This document shows positions 1 through 12,638 of a DNA stretch of 64,000 nt, piece after piece. The stretch is taken from the NCBI RefSeq assembly GCF_018143015.1, contig NC_054757.1:22645785-22709784 (forward strand), read 5' to 3'. The notes beneath the pieces are model-generated. The model was given only the letters and a program-made list of their open reading frames with translations. It was not told the DNA's origin and searched no databases. The translations under genes and the position numbers were made by a program. The DNA comes from Lytechinus variegatus (Eukaryota > Echinodermata > Echinoidea > Temnopleuroida > Toxopneustidae). Each line of letters opens with the position of its first letter. The first letter of the stretch is position 1.

Positions 1-813
1 AAATCCGTGTAAAGAAGTTGTAGGAAATGAAAGTATTGAAATTTTAACATGTAGATAAAATCTAGAATATTAAGTTATTATTGGAGGTTTGCAAGCTATT
101 CCTTCAAAATCTGATACGTGATTTTAGGGGGATTTGTACAGCTTTTCCGCAGAAGATGATGCTTTAGTTAGTCATTATTCCTAATTTTCAATAACAAACT
201 TCAGCTGTTTTTACTCTCATATAATCAGATTTACAATTATACATTCTTTAGATTTTTAAAAAGATACGAGTATGGGTGCCTGAAATGAATCTCAGTCACT
301 TTCAATATTCATTTCAATGGCTGTGGCTTAATCCCACCGCTGCCACCATGTGACATCTTAGTCACTACCAACATTCATTTCCATGGTGTGGGTTTGAATT
401 CTACCATGGACCATGTGACATCTTAGTCACTATCAACATTCATTTCAATGGTGTGGGTTTAAATCCTACCATGGACCATGTGACATCTTAGTCACTACCA
501 ACATTCATTTCAATGGTGTGGGTTTGAATCCTACCATGGACCATGTGACATCTTAGTCACTACCAACATTCATCTCAATGACATGGGTTTAAATCCCACC
601 GCTGCCACCATTATATATCTTAGTTATTATTTGATGTTAGGAAGTCCTGAATAAAGACTTTGCAAACAGTGGTTTCCAGTTCCAAACTCTGTATGCTCTT
701 TGGTATATTTTGCTGTATTGGAAGGGTGTCAGTAGCCCCCTCTTTTAGTAGAAACTACATAGTTTCATTTAGATCAGACTCATAAACACAATATTGTAAT
801 TTTCTTCTATCAG
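1..813 (+). other. UNC5: 3' part of the last intron of UNC5
   Basis: No coding exon is visible here. The stretch ends in a pyrimidine-rich tract and a CAG acceptor at 811-813, directly before the last UNC5 exon. It holds the 65-bp minisatellite described separately. The rest is AT-rich unique sequence. Confidence 0.6.
285..625. repeat. 65-bp minisatellite, about five copies
   Basis: Five head-to-tail units of 65 bp each contain the core CTTAGTCACTACCAACATTC and a GTGGGTTT-AATCC segment. Units begin near 285, 351, 416, 481 and 546. The three central units are nearly identical. The first and last are more diverged and share a CCCACCGCTGCCACCA variant, which fits central expansion by unequal exchange. 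The array is intronic, about 190 bp upstream of the last UNC5 exon. Confidence 0.9.
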
Positions 814-985
814 ATATCTAAATTTCTTTGGCATCAAACCAAGTCCAACGGATCAAATCCTTGACATGTGGGAAGCCAGGGACAGTGAGGAGGGAGCCCT
901 CATGAGGTTAGCAGGAGCATTCCAGGAGATGGGTAGACACGATGCCGTCACGATAGTCCAGAAACAGATGGCTGCATGGATGTGA
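814..985 (+). CDS. UNC5: Netrin receptor UNC5, last coding exon (end of death domain)
   Basis: After an acceptor at 811-813 the exon reads YLNFFGIKPSPTDQILDMWE and continues through EEGALMRLAGAFQEMGRH to a stop at 983-985. This closely follows the C-terminus of vertebrate UNC5 death domains, recalled as [20 protein letters not shown] followed by LEEMGRHETV. UNC5 proteins are single-pass netrin receptors with Ig, thrombospondin, ZU5, UPA and death domains. They act in axon repulsion and dependence-receptor apoptosis, and the death domain lies in the cytoplasm at the extreme C-terminus. Only this exon is in the window. Its first base completes a codon split by the intron, so the upstream exons lie before position 1. 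The assignment rests on recalled family sequence and residue pattern. Confidence 0.87.
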
Positions 986-3900
986 CGTCTACCGCCCTGT
1001 GATAGCAAAAGCGATCCAAACTTTTAACTGACACTCTCTAATTGGTGCTTACATGGCAATAGTCGTCTTTGTGAAGAGATGGATGTGTGGGGTGATGGAA
1101 TGTTTTAGCAGCTATGAAGGTTTGGTCCCCTAATGGAACCAGGACCGTGCAGGGACCTGGTCCCAATTTGGACCCGGAATTGCACTCATGACACAGCCTA
1201 ATAGAAAGAGGATTCAGCAGAACACACCATGCTAGTATAAACACCTCTGTATGACCTACTTGAGACAGATAAGACCTGTGATGAACAGTGATTTGAAAAA
1301 TCTTTTCATAGTCTTTGGCAATTCTGAGGTGGTCTCATACCCTGAAGCACTGCAAGGTCTTCAGTTAGTATGCTGGTTTAGCATTGGTATCCTTCTACAT
1401 GATTCAAATCCGAGTCTTTCCCAAGACGTTGCACGCATAAGGAAGGAATCATTTGTCAGCTCGCCTGCATATAGTCGCTCACTGAATGCACAATTCATTT
1501 CAATACTGCCTGCTTGCTTGTATAACTAATTCACAAACATATTTTCATGCTACAGAAGGTCACATGTGACCGAAACATTTTGACTGTGAGAAAAGGGTGA
1601 TGACTGAATAAGCCTCACCCCTCAAGTATATTAATTCTTTGTTTGGGATAGGTAACTTATTTACAATATGAAGTACTTTTTATATTAGCGATTCAATTCA
1701 ATTAATCATTTCAATCTACCAACAGATACCATTTGTGTATTTATTACATAACTAAATTTGGAAGCAATGTCAATGTATGGAATATTCTGATTGGTTAATA
1801 AGGATATTAACAGAATAATCAATAAGTTCATTTTATGGTAAAGCAATGTTGGAAATCAAATGTGTGTGCATTCAAGGAAATAGGTTGAATTTATTGCTAT
1901 CTTTAACCTTTCAAAGGTCAAGTGTTTATGACAAGAAACGTGTCCAGATTGTTTTTAAGGAAAGGTTTTTGACAGGTAATTTCATGAGAATCCACTATTG
2001 GAATTTAAAATTGTTTTGCTGCAATCATTGAGGATCTTATATAAATATATGAAAAGAATCAGCTATCGTATTCTTTGAATGTATATATTCTGTGGAAAGA
2101 ATATAACGTGTTGGCCTATTATGTAATACAGGGTTTTAGCCTGGTCATGCTTTTATATCATGTTATTCTTGTCAATGAGATAATAAAGATAATGAATCCA
2201 ATCCAGTTTGAATTTGTGCATCCACTGAAATCATATGGAACATTCACTTACCAAACTGGTAAACTTTACCGGTTTCAACTGGTTCCATTCAGTTTGAGAT
2301 ACTGTTTCCATTAGCTGTGGGTGCAATTGAAAATTCCCCATCATGAATGCTTTATATCAATCTTAAATCATGACGTTAGAACTTGTAACCTTAAAACAAC
2401 TCCATAATTATCAATTCCATTTATGCAAATGTACCTTTCTAGGTTGTTTTTTATTTTGTAATTAGATCGAGTGCTGCACAATTTTTTCGTCATGACTTGC
2501 AGATAGATGAATGATTGTTCATATAATTGCAAGCCATTGTTGGTGACCATAAGTCCTCTTGGGGTGTTGCTGTACATATTTTGTTTTTGTAATGTGATTT
2601 GCCCACTAAGAAAAAAAATGTGCACTTTTTAGATTGTTGTTTTGTTGCATAATTTATGTTTGCACCAAGTGTATGCTTTTTATTGTTCAAAGATATGTTA
2701 ATATATTCAGAAATTATGTTTGCAGATATGGTAACAGCTTATTCACCAAATAGGAACACAATTTTTGCTATTAAAAATGGCTATGCCTTCAGCACTAATG
2801 TAGCATGATACGTTTGAGAGCTATGATTGATATTTGTTATGATAAACCCAGATCATCGAGGTATTTTGGGGAGCATAGCAAAGACTAACACAACATACTT
2901 AATTGGGTATCTTATGAGCAGTCACAAAGTCTGTCATCCCTGAATATAAAGTATCTCCAACTGTTAATTCATACGGACAGCTGCTGGAGTCTTCTAAATG
3001 TTTTGTATATTGCTTTTTCCTCATTTCTTTTGCCACATGCAAAAGCTGCTCACTTTAGCCTTATGATACATAGGATTATTTTCATTGTTTCATCACTTTT
3101 CTCTTGGTAATGATTTAAAGAAATGCACATAGCCATCAGCAATGTATTTTATCTGTGGCCTATAGATACAAGGGATGAATGTCAAAAGATAACCAGGGTC
3201 ACGTAGCACAAATCTTAGCAGTTGATCATATGCTTGATTTTTACGATTGATTTTACGTACATTGTAGTCAATGCAATCACTCGAAAAAGATTTGTTCTGT
3301 AATTAATTGACAAGCTTTGTTTTCTGTAGCCCAGGTCATGAGAGTTCTCTTTTTTCCTGAATATGTGATTTCTATCTCTTCCAAAATGGAGAAGTTTGTG
3401 ATTAGGTTGTTAACATGTTCTTATTTGTTGAGTTGGGTCTTTACTTTTGTTTTACTGGCTTGAGAAGTCATCTATGCAATGATTTTGGGGGCAAAATCGG
3501 CCGACATGAGCAACATTGTGATTCGATTGTGAGCATGATTCCATAACTGTGTAAATTGTGAAATATGTAAATGAATATGTACAAATATAATATACCTATC
3601 ACTTTGATGAACAAATATTGTAAAAAAGAAATAATAGAATCTTGTGAAGAGAAAGAAAAAAGGAAAAGATGTTATGATTGCAAATATTTATAACTCTTCT
3701 ATTTGTGATTATAAATGGTGGTGGGGCTTGTGATGATGATTATGAATGTACCCACTTTAATACATGTTAAATATGATTATAGATTTATATCACTTTGGGG
3801 TTTAAGTTGGTAATTTGTGTGTTCAACCCCCATAAGCTGATCCTATTTATGAATGGTGAGGATATTTTTTATAAAATGATAGATATCGGGCACGGGAAAT

Positions 3901-6780
3901 GGTGTATATTTCGCTTCTATCTCTGTGCATATATACATATGTGTGTTTCCTCCATATATATATATATATCTGTCATGATATGATATAAGATCAGTCTTAG
4001 TGTCTTTTTTCCTTTGTAAAAGATGTATCCTTCTGCATCTACCACATGTGATACATGTTCTTAGTTAAGAGTAGAAGGTTTCATGCTACTAAGAACCAGA
4101 ATGCACACTTTACATTTTTTTTACTATTTTTTAATAGCACAAATTTTTAGGAATTACTTTTGAAAAGATGGTTCACCAATATTTATACTCCCATAAACAT
4201 GAAACCTGTTAATTTCATTTTTTTATCTTAAGGAAATATTTATTTTGTATAATGAAAAAAAATATTTCAGATTATAAGACTTGGGTTTGAATATAATTCT
4301 ATTTCTATATTTCAAATAATGTTAGTTTTACATATATTTATCAAAGTGGAAAAGAATATAAGAATTTGAAGTGTATGTGTACACTCGTTTATTGCCTGGC
4401 AAAAGGGCATTCCAATGAGATATGCCCTTTAAGATTTAGTAACATAGAGGCATAATTCCCCCAAAGTACGAAAACCTCACAGAAATTGAGAGTATTATTA
4501 GCTCAAATTTGCACATTAAAAAAAATATATATGTGTGCAAATTTTGCAAATCAGCCATCCTAAAATATACTGATTTGGGATATGTCTATTAGTTTATGAC
4601 AAATAAAATCAAATCCATTCATCTCATAATGGAAACGATAGGGATGGAAATGTAATTTTTTCAATAGGGGGCGTTCGTACTCATTATAAGGACAGCTGCA
4701 ATTAATAGAATGACATTCACTTGTCATGCATTATACTATGCATTCATTTGGAATAAAAGTGTGTCCTGTGAAGTGAGAGACAGGTTTTATGTTTCCTTGT
4801 AGTTAACGTCCTTTTGTCCTCACATTGTCCAGTCACTAGTATTAGATAGTGATATAATAATCAAACTCCAAAGAAACCAAAGTACTTTTCCTAATCAGTA
4901 CTTACATCCTTCCTCTTTATGATGTCAGTAGTTTGACAAAAGGAAGCAAGTACATATTAGCAGAAATTTTTTTTTTTTTGCATCTACATTGTATAAATTG
5001 ATCATTTCTTCCAGGCAAAATTTCAAAGAAAGACGCATATAGTTCTTTTCCAAAAAAAAAATTTTGATACACGCTTCCTTTTGTTAGAGTTGATCTTCTT
5101 ACCATCTATGATATTCAAATTTGGAGAGAAACAAATGTTTTGGGTGATTTTGTTGGGGTAGTGAATAGATCAATTTAATGTATTTCCAAATCTAAACCTG
5201 GTTGATCGCTCATTGTAAGGTTGGCTACACTTATGCACCAGCTCCGTACCTATTGTCTTCTGGTTTTATGTTTTTACTACAAATACTATGCATGATTTTT
5301 TCAATAGCAAATTCCGGTCTTTGCCGTTTTGCATAGGATACATTCATGACTGTTGTAATCATAGATTTTCTGAAAAACTGATTCTTTGATAATGAAAGTT
5401 AAAAAAAAACCTTCATTTTCCTATTGATGATTTATAGAATGAATAGCATGGCACATATTGATATCCGTATGTGTAGCTCATGTTGCAAATACCATCTATC
5501 ATCCTGTTAGTGTGGTAGCAGAAAATGTCATCTTTACTGGTTGATCAATAGCTTTACTCTTTTTCTTGATTTTCTATGTACAAATAATTCTTTACCAGAT
5601 CCAAAGTTTTTTTTTTGTAACAGTAGCCACTCACCATTTCCTCCTGATTATTTCATAGAAGGTTAGGCAACAGTTGGTTTGAGTTATAATCTGCTTTTTC
5701 AATACAATATGCTCTTCTTTGACAATTGTGTGTTTCAAAACTGTTATTTGCATTTTTGTTTGTTTTACTTTTCTTACTTTTTGCTTTTTGTTTGCCCTTT
5801 TTACAGAGAAAATGCAGAATAGAACTATCAAGTGGGCTAGATTGAATAGGCCTGATAATTGTTAAGAGACAGCAATCATAATGATTTTGATGAAGATAAA
5901 TTTTGCCTGTAAGATGAAATACAATGAATATAGACCAATCAAATAATGAGCAAGTTTTTTTTTCTGTATAGTGACAATATTCCTGTAACTTCTTAAGGTT
6001 TTCATGGCGTAGGTTTCACAATACACCATGTATCTGTCTTGGGCAAATGTTGGTCATAAAAAGGACCACCCAACTCGACAAGTGTGTTCTTGTCGTCTAC
6101 AGGAGAATGAGCAAAGTTTGTACCCTGTTAAGGTGCTGTATGCTCTAAAAATTAGATAAAGAGCTTCCCGACCACTGCTGGCGACCCTTTCCAATCTCTC
6201 ACATTCTCTTTTTTTGGGGGGTGGCGAGGGGAGACATTCTTCCTCACTCTTCCCATCTATTTTCCTTCTATCTCTGTTTTTCTCTGCCTTTTTCCCTTTT
6301 CCTTTCTCATTTGTTGCTGTTAATGTTGTCCAAAAAGAAAAGAACAAATTAAGAGGGTGGGGATATGTCATTTATTTGGTACAGATAAAGACAATTCTAT
6401 CTACTAAATCTAGAATCTGCATCAAATACATTCCCAGTTTTTGTTTTTAAATAAATGTCTATACAATATTCATTAGGCATACATTATAACCCCTCCATTT
6501 TCGTTTAATACATTGTCCAGTTGTTTTGTTTTTTTTTTGTTATTTCAAAAGAAATGGTACAGAACATATACAATGTGATTTTCACTTATGATTTTTTTTG
6601 TTATTTTGTTGTCAAATTCTGACAAAATGTTGTCTAAAGAAGACTAATCTAATTAGATAATTATTGAATCATTACAAATATATGGAGGAGATTGGAGATA
6701 AGATAAATAACACTGTTATTGTATAGAGAGGAGTTTGATGTTTGTATGAATTATTAATAAAACTATGTTTCACTTGTAAT
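986..6780 (+). other. UNC5: Probable long 3' UTR and downstream flank of UNC5
   Basis: This is a 5.8-kb AT-rich stretch with no recognisable coding exon and very few inverted-repeat elements, unlike the rest of the window. That is what a long transcribed 3' UTR would look like. Candidate AATAAA signals occur at several points. The one at 6756-6761 sits just before the more repeat-bearing flank and is the most distal good candidate. The true poly(A) site cannot be decided from sequence alone. Short open frames here look random. Confidence 0.4.
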
Positions 6781-9011
6781 ATCATTTGTGAATTGTTTTT
6801 GTATATTGTTTTATGTGTTGAGATATGTGCAGAATACTGTATAGAGATCAGATCTTACAGTAGGCATGAGAGGTTTATGTGTACATGGCGTATGAGATTT
6901 TGTTTGTGGTAGGGGGCATGGCTGATCCCCATATATATTTTCTAACAGGAGGGGGCAAAAAGGGGCTCAATTTTTCTTATAAAATATTTCTGACAAGCTC
7001 CAAATGGAAAAAATCCTGTCATTTTTATGACAATCATCCCTTTCCTCCCCCACCTGCAGTAGGGAACCCACATTTTTACATATTTTTTAATTCTTTTAAA
7101 AACGACCCCTCCCCCTGAATCCAACATTGATTGGGAGAAAATTGGACTTAGTTGTGATTTTTATAAGAGAACTAATTAAGAGAGATCACGAACTCACCTC
7201 TCTTACGACCATGCCCTTTTTCAAGATAAGCGACGCGATCACGCCCTCGATCGTCTTGTCATGATGACGTCAATCTGATCTTTCTTTCTAATACCACCTC
7301 CCCCGGTCACCTCAGCATTTTTGTGGAATCATTCCCCCGTAATTTTCAGTCAACCTCAGTAAATGTATCTTCCATCTTGGGGCGACGCCCCTACCCTGGC
7401 ACACCCATCTTCATCATGTAATGAATCACCTCTCGCCTTCTCACTATTCGTCACTTTCACCCTCGCCACCATTGTTCCCTTTCTTTCCCCTCGCCACCAC
7501 ACGTCACACCAACACCAATACCACCAACACCACCACCAGTCTGCAAAGCTCCACCACGCCCTCGAACCCCTGTGGGTCTATACCATCCCTTGTCTCTGCC
7601 AACCGTCTCGATCATGACGAGTCTCATTTTCCATTCTTCCGTCGACCATGTTCACCTTGGATCGATACCGCTGGAGCGTTTACCTCCGCGCGGGACAAAA
7701 TAAAACTTGGGGAAATTTTCATCGATTCGTTACAATACCCCTCAATCACCCCACACAAAGCCAACTTTGTTGCAGGTCTTTTAATCTCCCATCCTCCTTT
7801 CTTTCAAACCTCATGTATTGATTTTAATTGTATGGGATTTCGAAATGTTATTGATGCGCTGTCGAGGGGTAGAGCCAGGCAACGCAATACACACGAGTCG
7901 GTTGTGGTCGGTTCTTTTATTGATATATTTTCACCTGGGTTTTGATGAGTACCGTTGTATTCCAGTTTAGAATACTTAAGACTAATCCCTGATACATCAT
8001 CTGTGGGAATGATTCTCTTGGATCTTTGCCGATCTTCGTTTCTTCCTTCATGTCCATTGGTCATCATTTCGTTTGTCAATCGTGGCATCATTCTAGCACG
8101 ATTGCAGTTCTAGCCCCTATCTTCAATAATATTAATATTTTACCGATCAATTTGGAACTTGAATGTGCTCTGGAAGTCATCAGCTCAGACTAGGGATCTC
8201 ACATTCATCGGTGTCTTTGCTTGGATGAAAAGTTATTACCCCCAAACGATCGATATTAGGGCAATCTGGTGATATATTTAAGTTAGTTTGCCTTTATCGG
8301 TTAGGAAGTTAGGACGTGCCTTGTGGACTTACGAAATGAAATCATCATCAAGCTCTAGATTCAGTAGTTCGTACTTGTTATTTCGCCAAAACCGAGGACT
8401 CTTCAGAAGAACTGTATGATTTTGAGTGTCAAATAAATTCTCTTCATAATTGGGAATAAGTTCACATGAATATGATATGATCTGCACTAGACGAATCTTC
8501 CCATGCTCATATGAGAACACAGACCAGTACACGATGAGAACTCTCAGTCAACATCATCAGATTTGAGATATAATCTATGAATTTTTCGCCAAATGAAGTT
8601 TGAACACAAACAAGGATTTTGGCTGATTTCCTCAAAATAATCCCCGTTCTGCTGCTACGTTGAATGGAGACGCGTCTTTGTGGCAAATGTGAAAACATTC
8701 TAGACGTAAAGCGATTTATTTGCAGTTAAAGATCAACCTTCCTAAGGAAACCAAGTGTGAACTATTGAGCCCAAGAAGATGGAAGATACTTGACTGACAT
8801 AATCTGCTCCAGGCAAAACTGGGTCCAGAGCTTATCAAGTGCAATCTTAATATTTATTGTAAGTATAATTATGACGTCCCTGTTTTCATGGTAGAGTTTA
8901 AACGCATTCATCGTAATCATTTCCTTAAAAACAACTAGATTTAGTAAGTTGTTTTCTGAAAAAGATCCCCATCAATTTGAACATTAACTTTCCCAAAAAC
9001 AAAACATAAAA

Positions 9012-9556
9012 AAGAGATTTTTCAAATGCACAAAAATAAATCATTAATGAAACCTACATGAATTCAAGCCATTATAATTTTTTTCATAAAAAACCCATCA
9101 CCTTCGCCTCTTCAGTCATATATTTCATATCCTAACAACAAATCTCAGCCCTGGACCCTACCTACCCCCCCCCCACCTCCCTAAAATGCTATTTTTTGTG
9201 TGTTAAGAAGTTTTTATCTGTCAACATCTTCAATCCCTATACAAAATAGAATACATACGTCAAACGAAATATCATCTTTTTACAAAGTAATACATAAATA
9301 CATTGAGAACTCATATATTTAACACTTTACTTTTTTCTTGAGTGCTACAAAAAAATCTAATAAATTCAACGTACTCAAATACTTTTTCCAGTGCCAAATA
9401 TTCACAACATATAAAGAGATTTTCCAAATACATAAAACTAAAACATTAATTAAGCCTAGTCGAATTGAAGCATTTAACAATATTTCCATAGAAACCCCTT
9501 CGGCCTCATTAATCAAATATTTCTTATTCTAACAACAGAGTCTCGGCCATGGACCA
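9012..9556 (+). repeat. Diverged direct duplication (two arms of about 150 bp, 400 bp apart)
   Basis: The segment near 9012-9170 and the segment near 9413-9556 follow the same order. Each has AGAGATTTT-CAAAT, then CATTAAT-AA-CCTA, then GAATT-AAGC, an ATTT-CATA-AAACCC stretch, ATATTTC-TAT-CTAACAACA, and finally CTCGGCC- or CTCAGCCCTGGACC-like ends. They differ by many substitutions and small gaps, so this is an old tandem duplication or two copies of one repeat. Confidence 0.6.
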
Positions 9557-10189
9557 TAGCATTAGTGATCGATCTCATGATGCTTAAACTTTCTCGTTTT
9601 TCGTCCGATTTTTCTCAAACTTTCTTTGATCTCATTCTTTGATTAATTCTGTTTCCACGCAAGCCCATGCACTTATTCCAAAGGTTTCATTCCCCTTTAA
9701 GAATGGTATCAAGAATTGTATTAGATTTGCAAGATATCAAAGTTTGTTACAGTTATACAGAAATCGTGGTGCATTCTGAGTAAAAATAAATAATATAACG
9801 TAAAATAGATATATAAAGATGATAATGACTCTGAAATTTAAATCTGAGGCGGCCTTCCGATATGCTTCAGTCACGCAGTCGGACCAGACCAACACCACTC
9901 TCCAAACGTATATATATTTCTCTTTGAACAATAGTTCTTCAATTATCTCTTATTTCCATCAGTAGGCAATTTATTATAACACTATTGTTTATACCAACAA
10001 TTTCAACTTCAAGTAAAACTATATATAAGTTCATACGCATTGGTTTATCATGTCTCCAAATTTTACTGGAATATTAATTGGTTATGGGACATTTCTTTCA
10101 AAAAATATTACTTTCAATGTTAGTGCGGTTATGATTTACGTCAAATATTTCACTGTTTATGTTTATATATTATGTTTTTACTTTGTAAA

Positions 10190-10256
10190 TCTTTCTCAAT
10201 TCAGCCACTGGCTGCGATGAAATGATAATAAAACCTTCAATTCAATTCAATTCAAT
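10190..10256 (+). mobile_element. 3' end of a non-LTR-type retroposon with (TTCAA)n tail
   Basis: The sequence GATAATAAAACC is followed by a short TTCAATTCAATTCAATTC run. The element at about 29850 shows the same arrangement on the opposite strand: a polyadenylation-like AATAAA, then a TTCAA tail. Simple pentamer tails after an AATAAA-like motif are typical 3' ends of LINEs or their SINE partners. The 5' boundary is not visible. Confidence 0.4.
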
Positions 10257-11321
10257 GCAACTTTAAAATCATCTCTACATGATTCTATTCTATATCATGA
10301 ACATGTTCCTGTTCCATTCACAGACAATTATCATAGATCAAGATGAGATATAGATACATGTCACATTTTCGACCTTTTATCTATCAAACCATAGAAATAT
10401 TCTAAACGTGATTTTTGCCCCTTGATCAATTAAAGAAGTCTGGTCAGATTTATTCATTGAATACATTTTCGACATTCTAAAATGATATCTTCGTTTTTAA
10501 TAAAATGCAGCCATGGCGTCCCCCGTTAAACGTTAGGAACCCCATAAACAAGGCTTTGATATGAATAGATGAACGATACCGGCTTCCCCGAAAAAAACAT
10601 CCTTCCATTTGAAAAGGAGTCTGGGGACTTTTTTGTTAACGCCAGAAATGATTCTTATGTATTTCAACTGTAGACAATTCATGCGTGGAGTATTATTATG
10701 ATTGTATTGTTCAGATTCGAACACGTTGTATCCCCACGATGCTAACTCGAAGTTATAATCTTGATAACAATATAATGTCACCTTTGACTGCTTGACATGC
10801 CTCCTACCCTGATTTAGAATGCTTTTTCATTGGCATTTACAAACGTAGGAAGCATGCATTGAAAGGAAGTAACACAAATAAATTATTCGTTTTATAAATG
10901 CTAAACTTTTGTCTCTGTTTGGAAGCAATATTATTAGCAAGATGAGAAAAAACTTTCCTTTGCCCTTTAGATATTTGCCTAACTATACTGCACGTTGAAC
11001 ATCAGCTAAATTATATTAAGCTTAAATGACTGGCTGTTTCTATTTTTTTATTAGTTGTCTACATTAATGCTTTGCAAAGTTGGTGTTGCTGCGAGGATGA
11101 ACCTATTTTGTTTTTGCAAACCTATTGGTTTTAAGATTTGCCCTTTAGATATAAGATTTAAGATTAGTTAAAATCACTGCATGCCATTAAATTAACTTCT
11201 ATCAATTTCAGTTGGACTCGTTTCATTTGCAACTAAATAATGAGTTGATAGTTAAAAACTTTCATTCAATTATTTCACAAACCCTTGTTTTTTCAATTAC
11301 AGAATATACCAAAGATCAGCC

Positions 11322-12638
11322 ATGTCTGCGTCCGTCGACTCCCAGACGTACTACAAGAATCGCCTTGACAAGTTCAAATCCCGGTCGAACAGGATCTTCA
11401 ACCGGGCTCAGAACCTAAACCGAACATTGGACCGGCAGCTGGAAGCGTCAGTCAAGAGCCTGGCGACCAACCGTGACGTCAATATCCGTCGTGACCAGGA
11501 GAAGATCTGGATGGTGACGGGAGCTGGACTTCATCCACCGAAATACTCCAGTGCCAAGGAAGATGTGCCTTCGTATCTTCAAAAGCAAGCGCATGCGACT
11601 TTGCCAACCCCGCAAGAACTCAGCTCGCTTTTACCAAACAAGAAGGCAAAGGAGAGGACTCAATCGGCGGGAAATTATAGACAGCTCTCCAAGAGACGGC
11701 TATCGTCCATGAAGTCAATGGATTTGAATATCATCCATTACCGTAAAACATTGGAGAGCATGCGGGAAAAGGAAATACTACCGCTTTATGAGATTATCCA
11801 GGGGAACGAAGGTGGTGATGACGTCGATGGTGATGTGGGTGTTGGTGGTGTTGAGCAGAAGGAAGCACTACCTAATGGGTCACTGTCTGTGAGTACCCCT
11901 TACATACGACCAAATACGGCGATACCTTCATCATCAAGCAGTAGACTTAGTCAGCCAGAACGACCAAAGACATCGATACCTGACGCAGCCAGACGCAAGA
12001 GACGCGAGTCCGTTCCAAATGCAACGGCCTTAATGATTGAACAAGCGCAGGATCCAAAAAACAAAGTCCTAAGGACAAACTTCCTGGACATGTACAAGAC
12101 GCAAATGGCAAAGCACCAGCGAAGAATGTCCGCTATCAAAGATAAACGCTCGCCGAAGGCTACAGCAATTACAGAAGACCCGAGCGAAAGACCTCGTACC
12201 GCTGGCCCGACGATCGCAGAGGAGGACGAAGAGGACGAAAGAAGCCAAAGCCCAGGGTTCATGTCGGATACGTCTGCTTCCAATCGCCGGAAAAGTCTGC
12301 GGCAGAGGCTCAGGCGAACCAGCTTGGCCGCCGTTTCTGGCATGAACACTTTGCATAAAGAGGTCAAAAGCTTCCAAAGCTTCCGGAAGTTCAAGAAGGA
12401 GAGCCTCAACGTCCTGGAGAATGATATACCAAGCATTGAGGACCTTGAAGAAGGAGAGTTGTTCGATGAGATGCGGAAGTGTAGGTACATCCGATGGGGC
12501 GAAGATGAGGAGATGGTCGAGAAGTTAAATGAAGACCAACCCCTCACCAATCACTTAAAGAGGTTATCTATTGATACTACGAAGAGACCGAAAAGATTCC
12601 TTAAGAAACTAAATGAACAACACGAGCCTGGATCTTGA
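11322..12638 (+). CDS. Intronless 438-residue basic, largely disordered protein of unknown function
   Basis: An uninterrupted 438-codon frame starts at a good context (GCCATG), 20 bases after an acceptor-like tttttcaattacag. The transcript therefore probably has a spliced 5' UTR. No stop lies between the acceptor and this ATG, so an upstream coding exon is not excluded. The N-terminus is rich in Arg, Lys and Asn. A short conserved-looking block, GAGLHPPKYSS, lies near residues 67-77. An acidic-glycine stretch follows around 165-178. The variants RPNTAIP, RPKTSIP and RPRTAGP begin at residues 196, 214 and 290. The C-terminus has an acidic segment (IPSIEDLEEGELFDEMRKCR) and a basic tail. I recognise no enzyme or fold. 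Codon use looks real and the frame is far longer than chance. The RPxTxxP repeats recall disordered cytoskeletal or ciliary proteins, which is only a guess. Confidence 0.75.
   Translation: MSASVDSQTYYKNRLDKFKSRSNRIFNRAQNLNRTLDRQLEASVKSLATNRDVNIRRDQEKIWMVTGAGLHPPKYSSAKEDVPSYLQKQAHATLPTPQELSSLLPNKKAKERTQSAGNYRQLSKRRLSSMKSMDLNIIHYRKTLESMREKEILPLYEIIQGNEGGDDVDGDVGVGGVEQKEALPNGSLSVSTPYIRPNTAIPSSSSSRLSQPERPKTSIPDAARRKRRESVPNATALMIEQAQDPKNKVLRTNFLDMYKTQMAKHQRRMSAIKDKRSPKATAITEDPSERPRTAGPTIAEEDEEDERSQSPGFMSDTSASNRRKSLRQRLRRTSLAAVSGMNTLHKEVKSFQSFRKFKKESLNVLENDIPSIEDLEEGELFDEMRKCRYIRWGEDEEMVEKLNEDQPLTNHLKRLSIDTTKRPKRFLKKLNEQHEPGS

Larger units (their letters stand above)
6781..11302. other. Intergenic region upstream of the 438-codon gene
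   Basis: No gene is recognised. 7190-8100 is richer in C, G and CpG than its surroundings and carries a proline/serine/threonine-rich open frame that I do not regard as coding. It could be a promoter or a non-coding first exon. 9012-9556 holds a diverged duplication, and 10190-10256 a retroposon-like tail. The 3' end of the stretch supplies the polypyrimidine tract and acceptor AG (11301-11302) before the next gene, so a 5' UTR exon probably lies somewhere in this interval. Confidence 0.45.

Noticed and set aside
285-625. CRISPR-like appearance of regularly spaced repeats
   Set aside because: The whole 65-bp unit is repeated, with no unique spacers, in an animal genome. It is a minisatellite.
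7421-7945. 174-codon + strand frame and an overlapping 84-codon frame
   Set aside because: The sequence is Ser/Pro/Thr/His-rich, arising from C-rich low-complexity DNA, with no motif and competing frames. It is better read as a CpG- and C-rich flank or promoter.
11951-12550. 199-codon and 102-codon - strand frames
   Set aside because: They overlap the 438-codon + strand gene and are its shadows.
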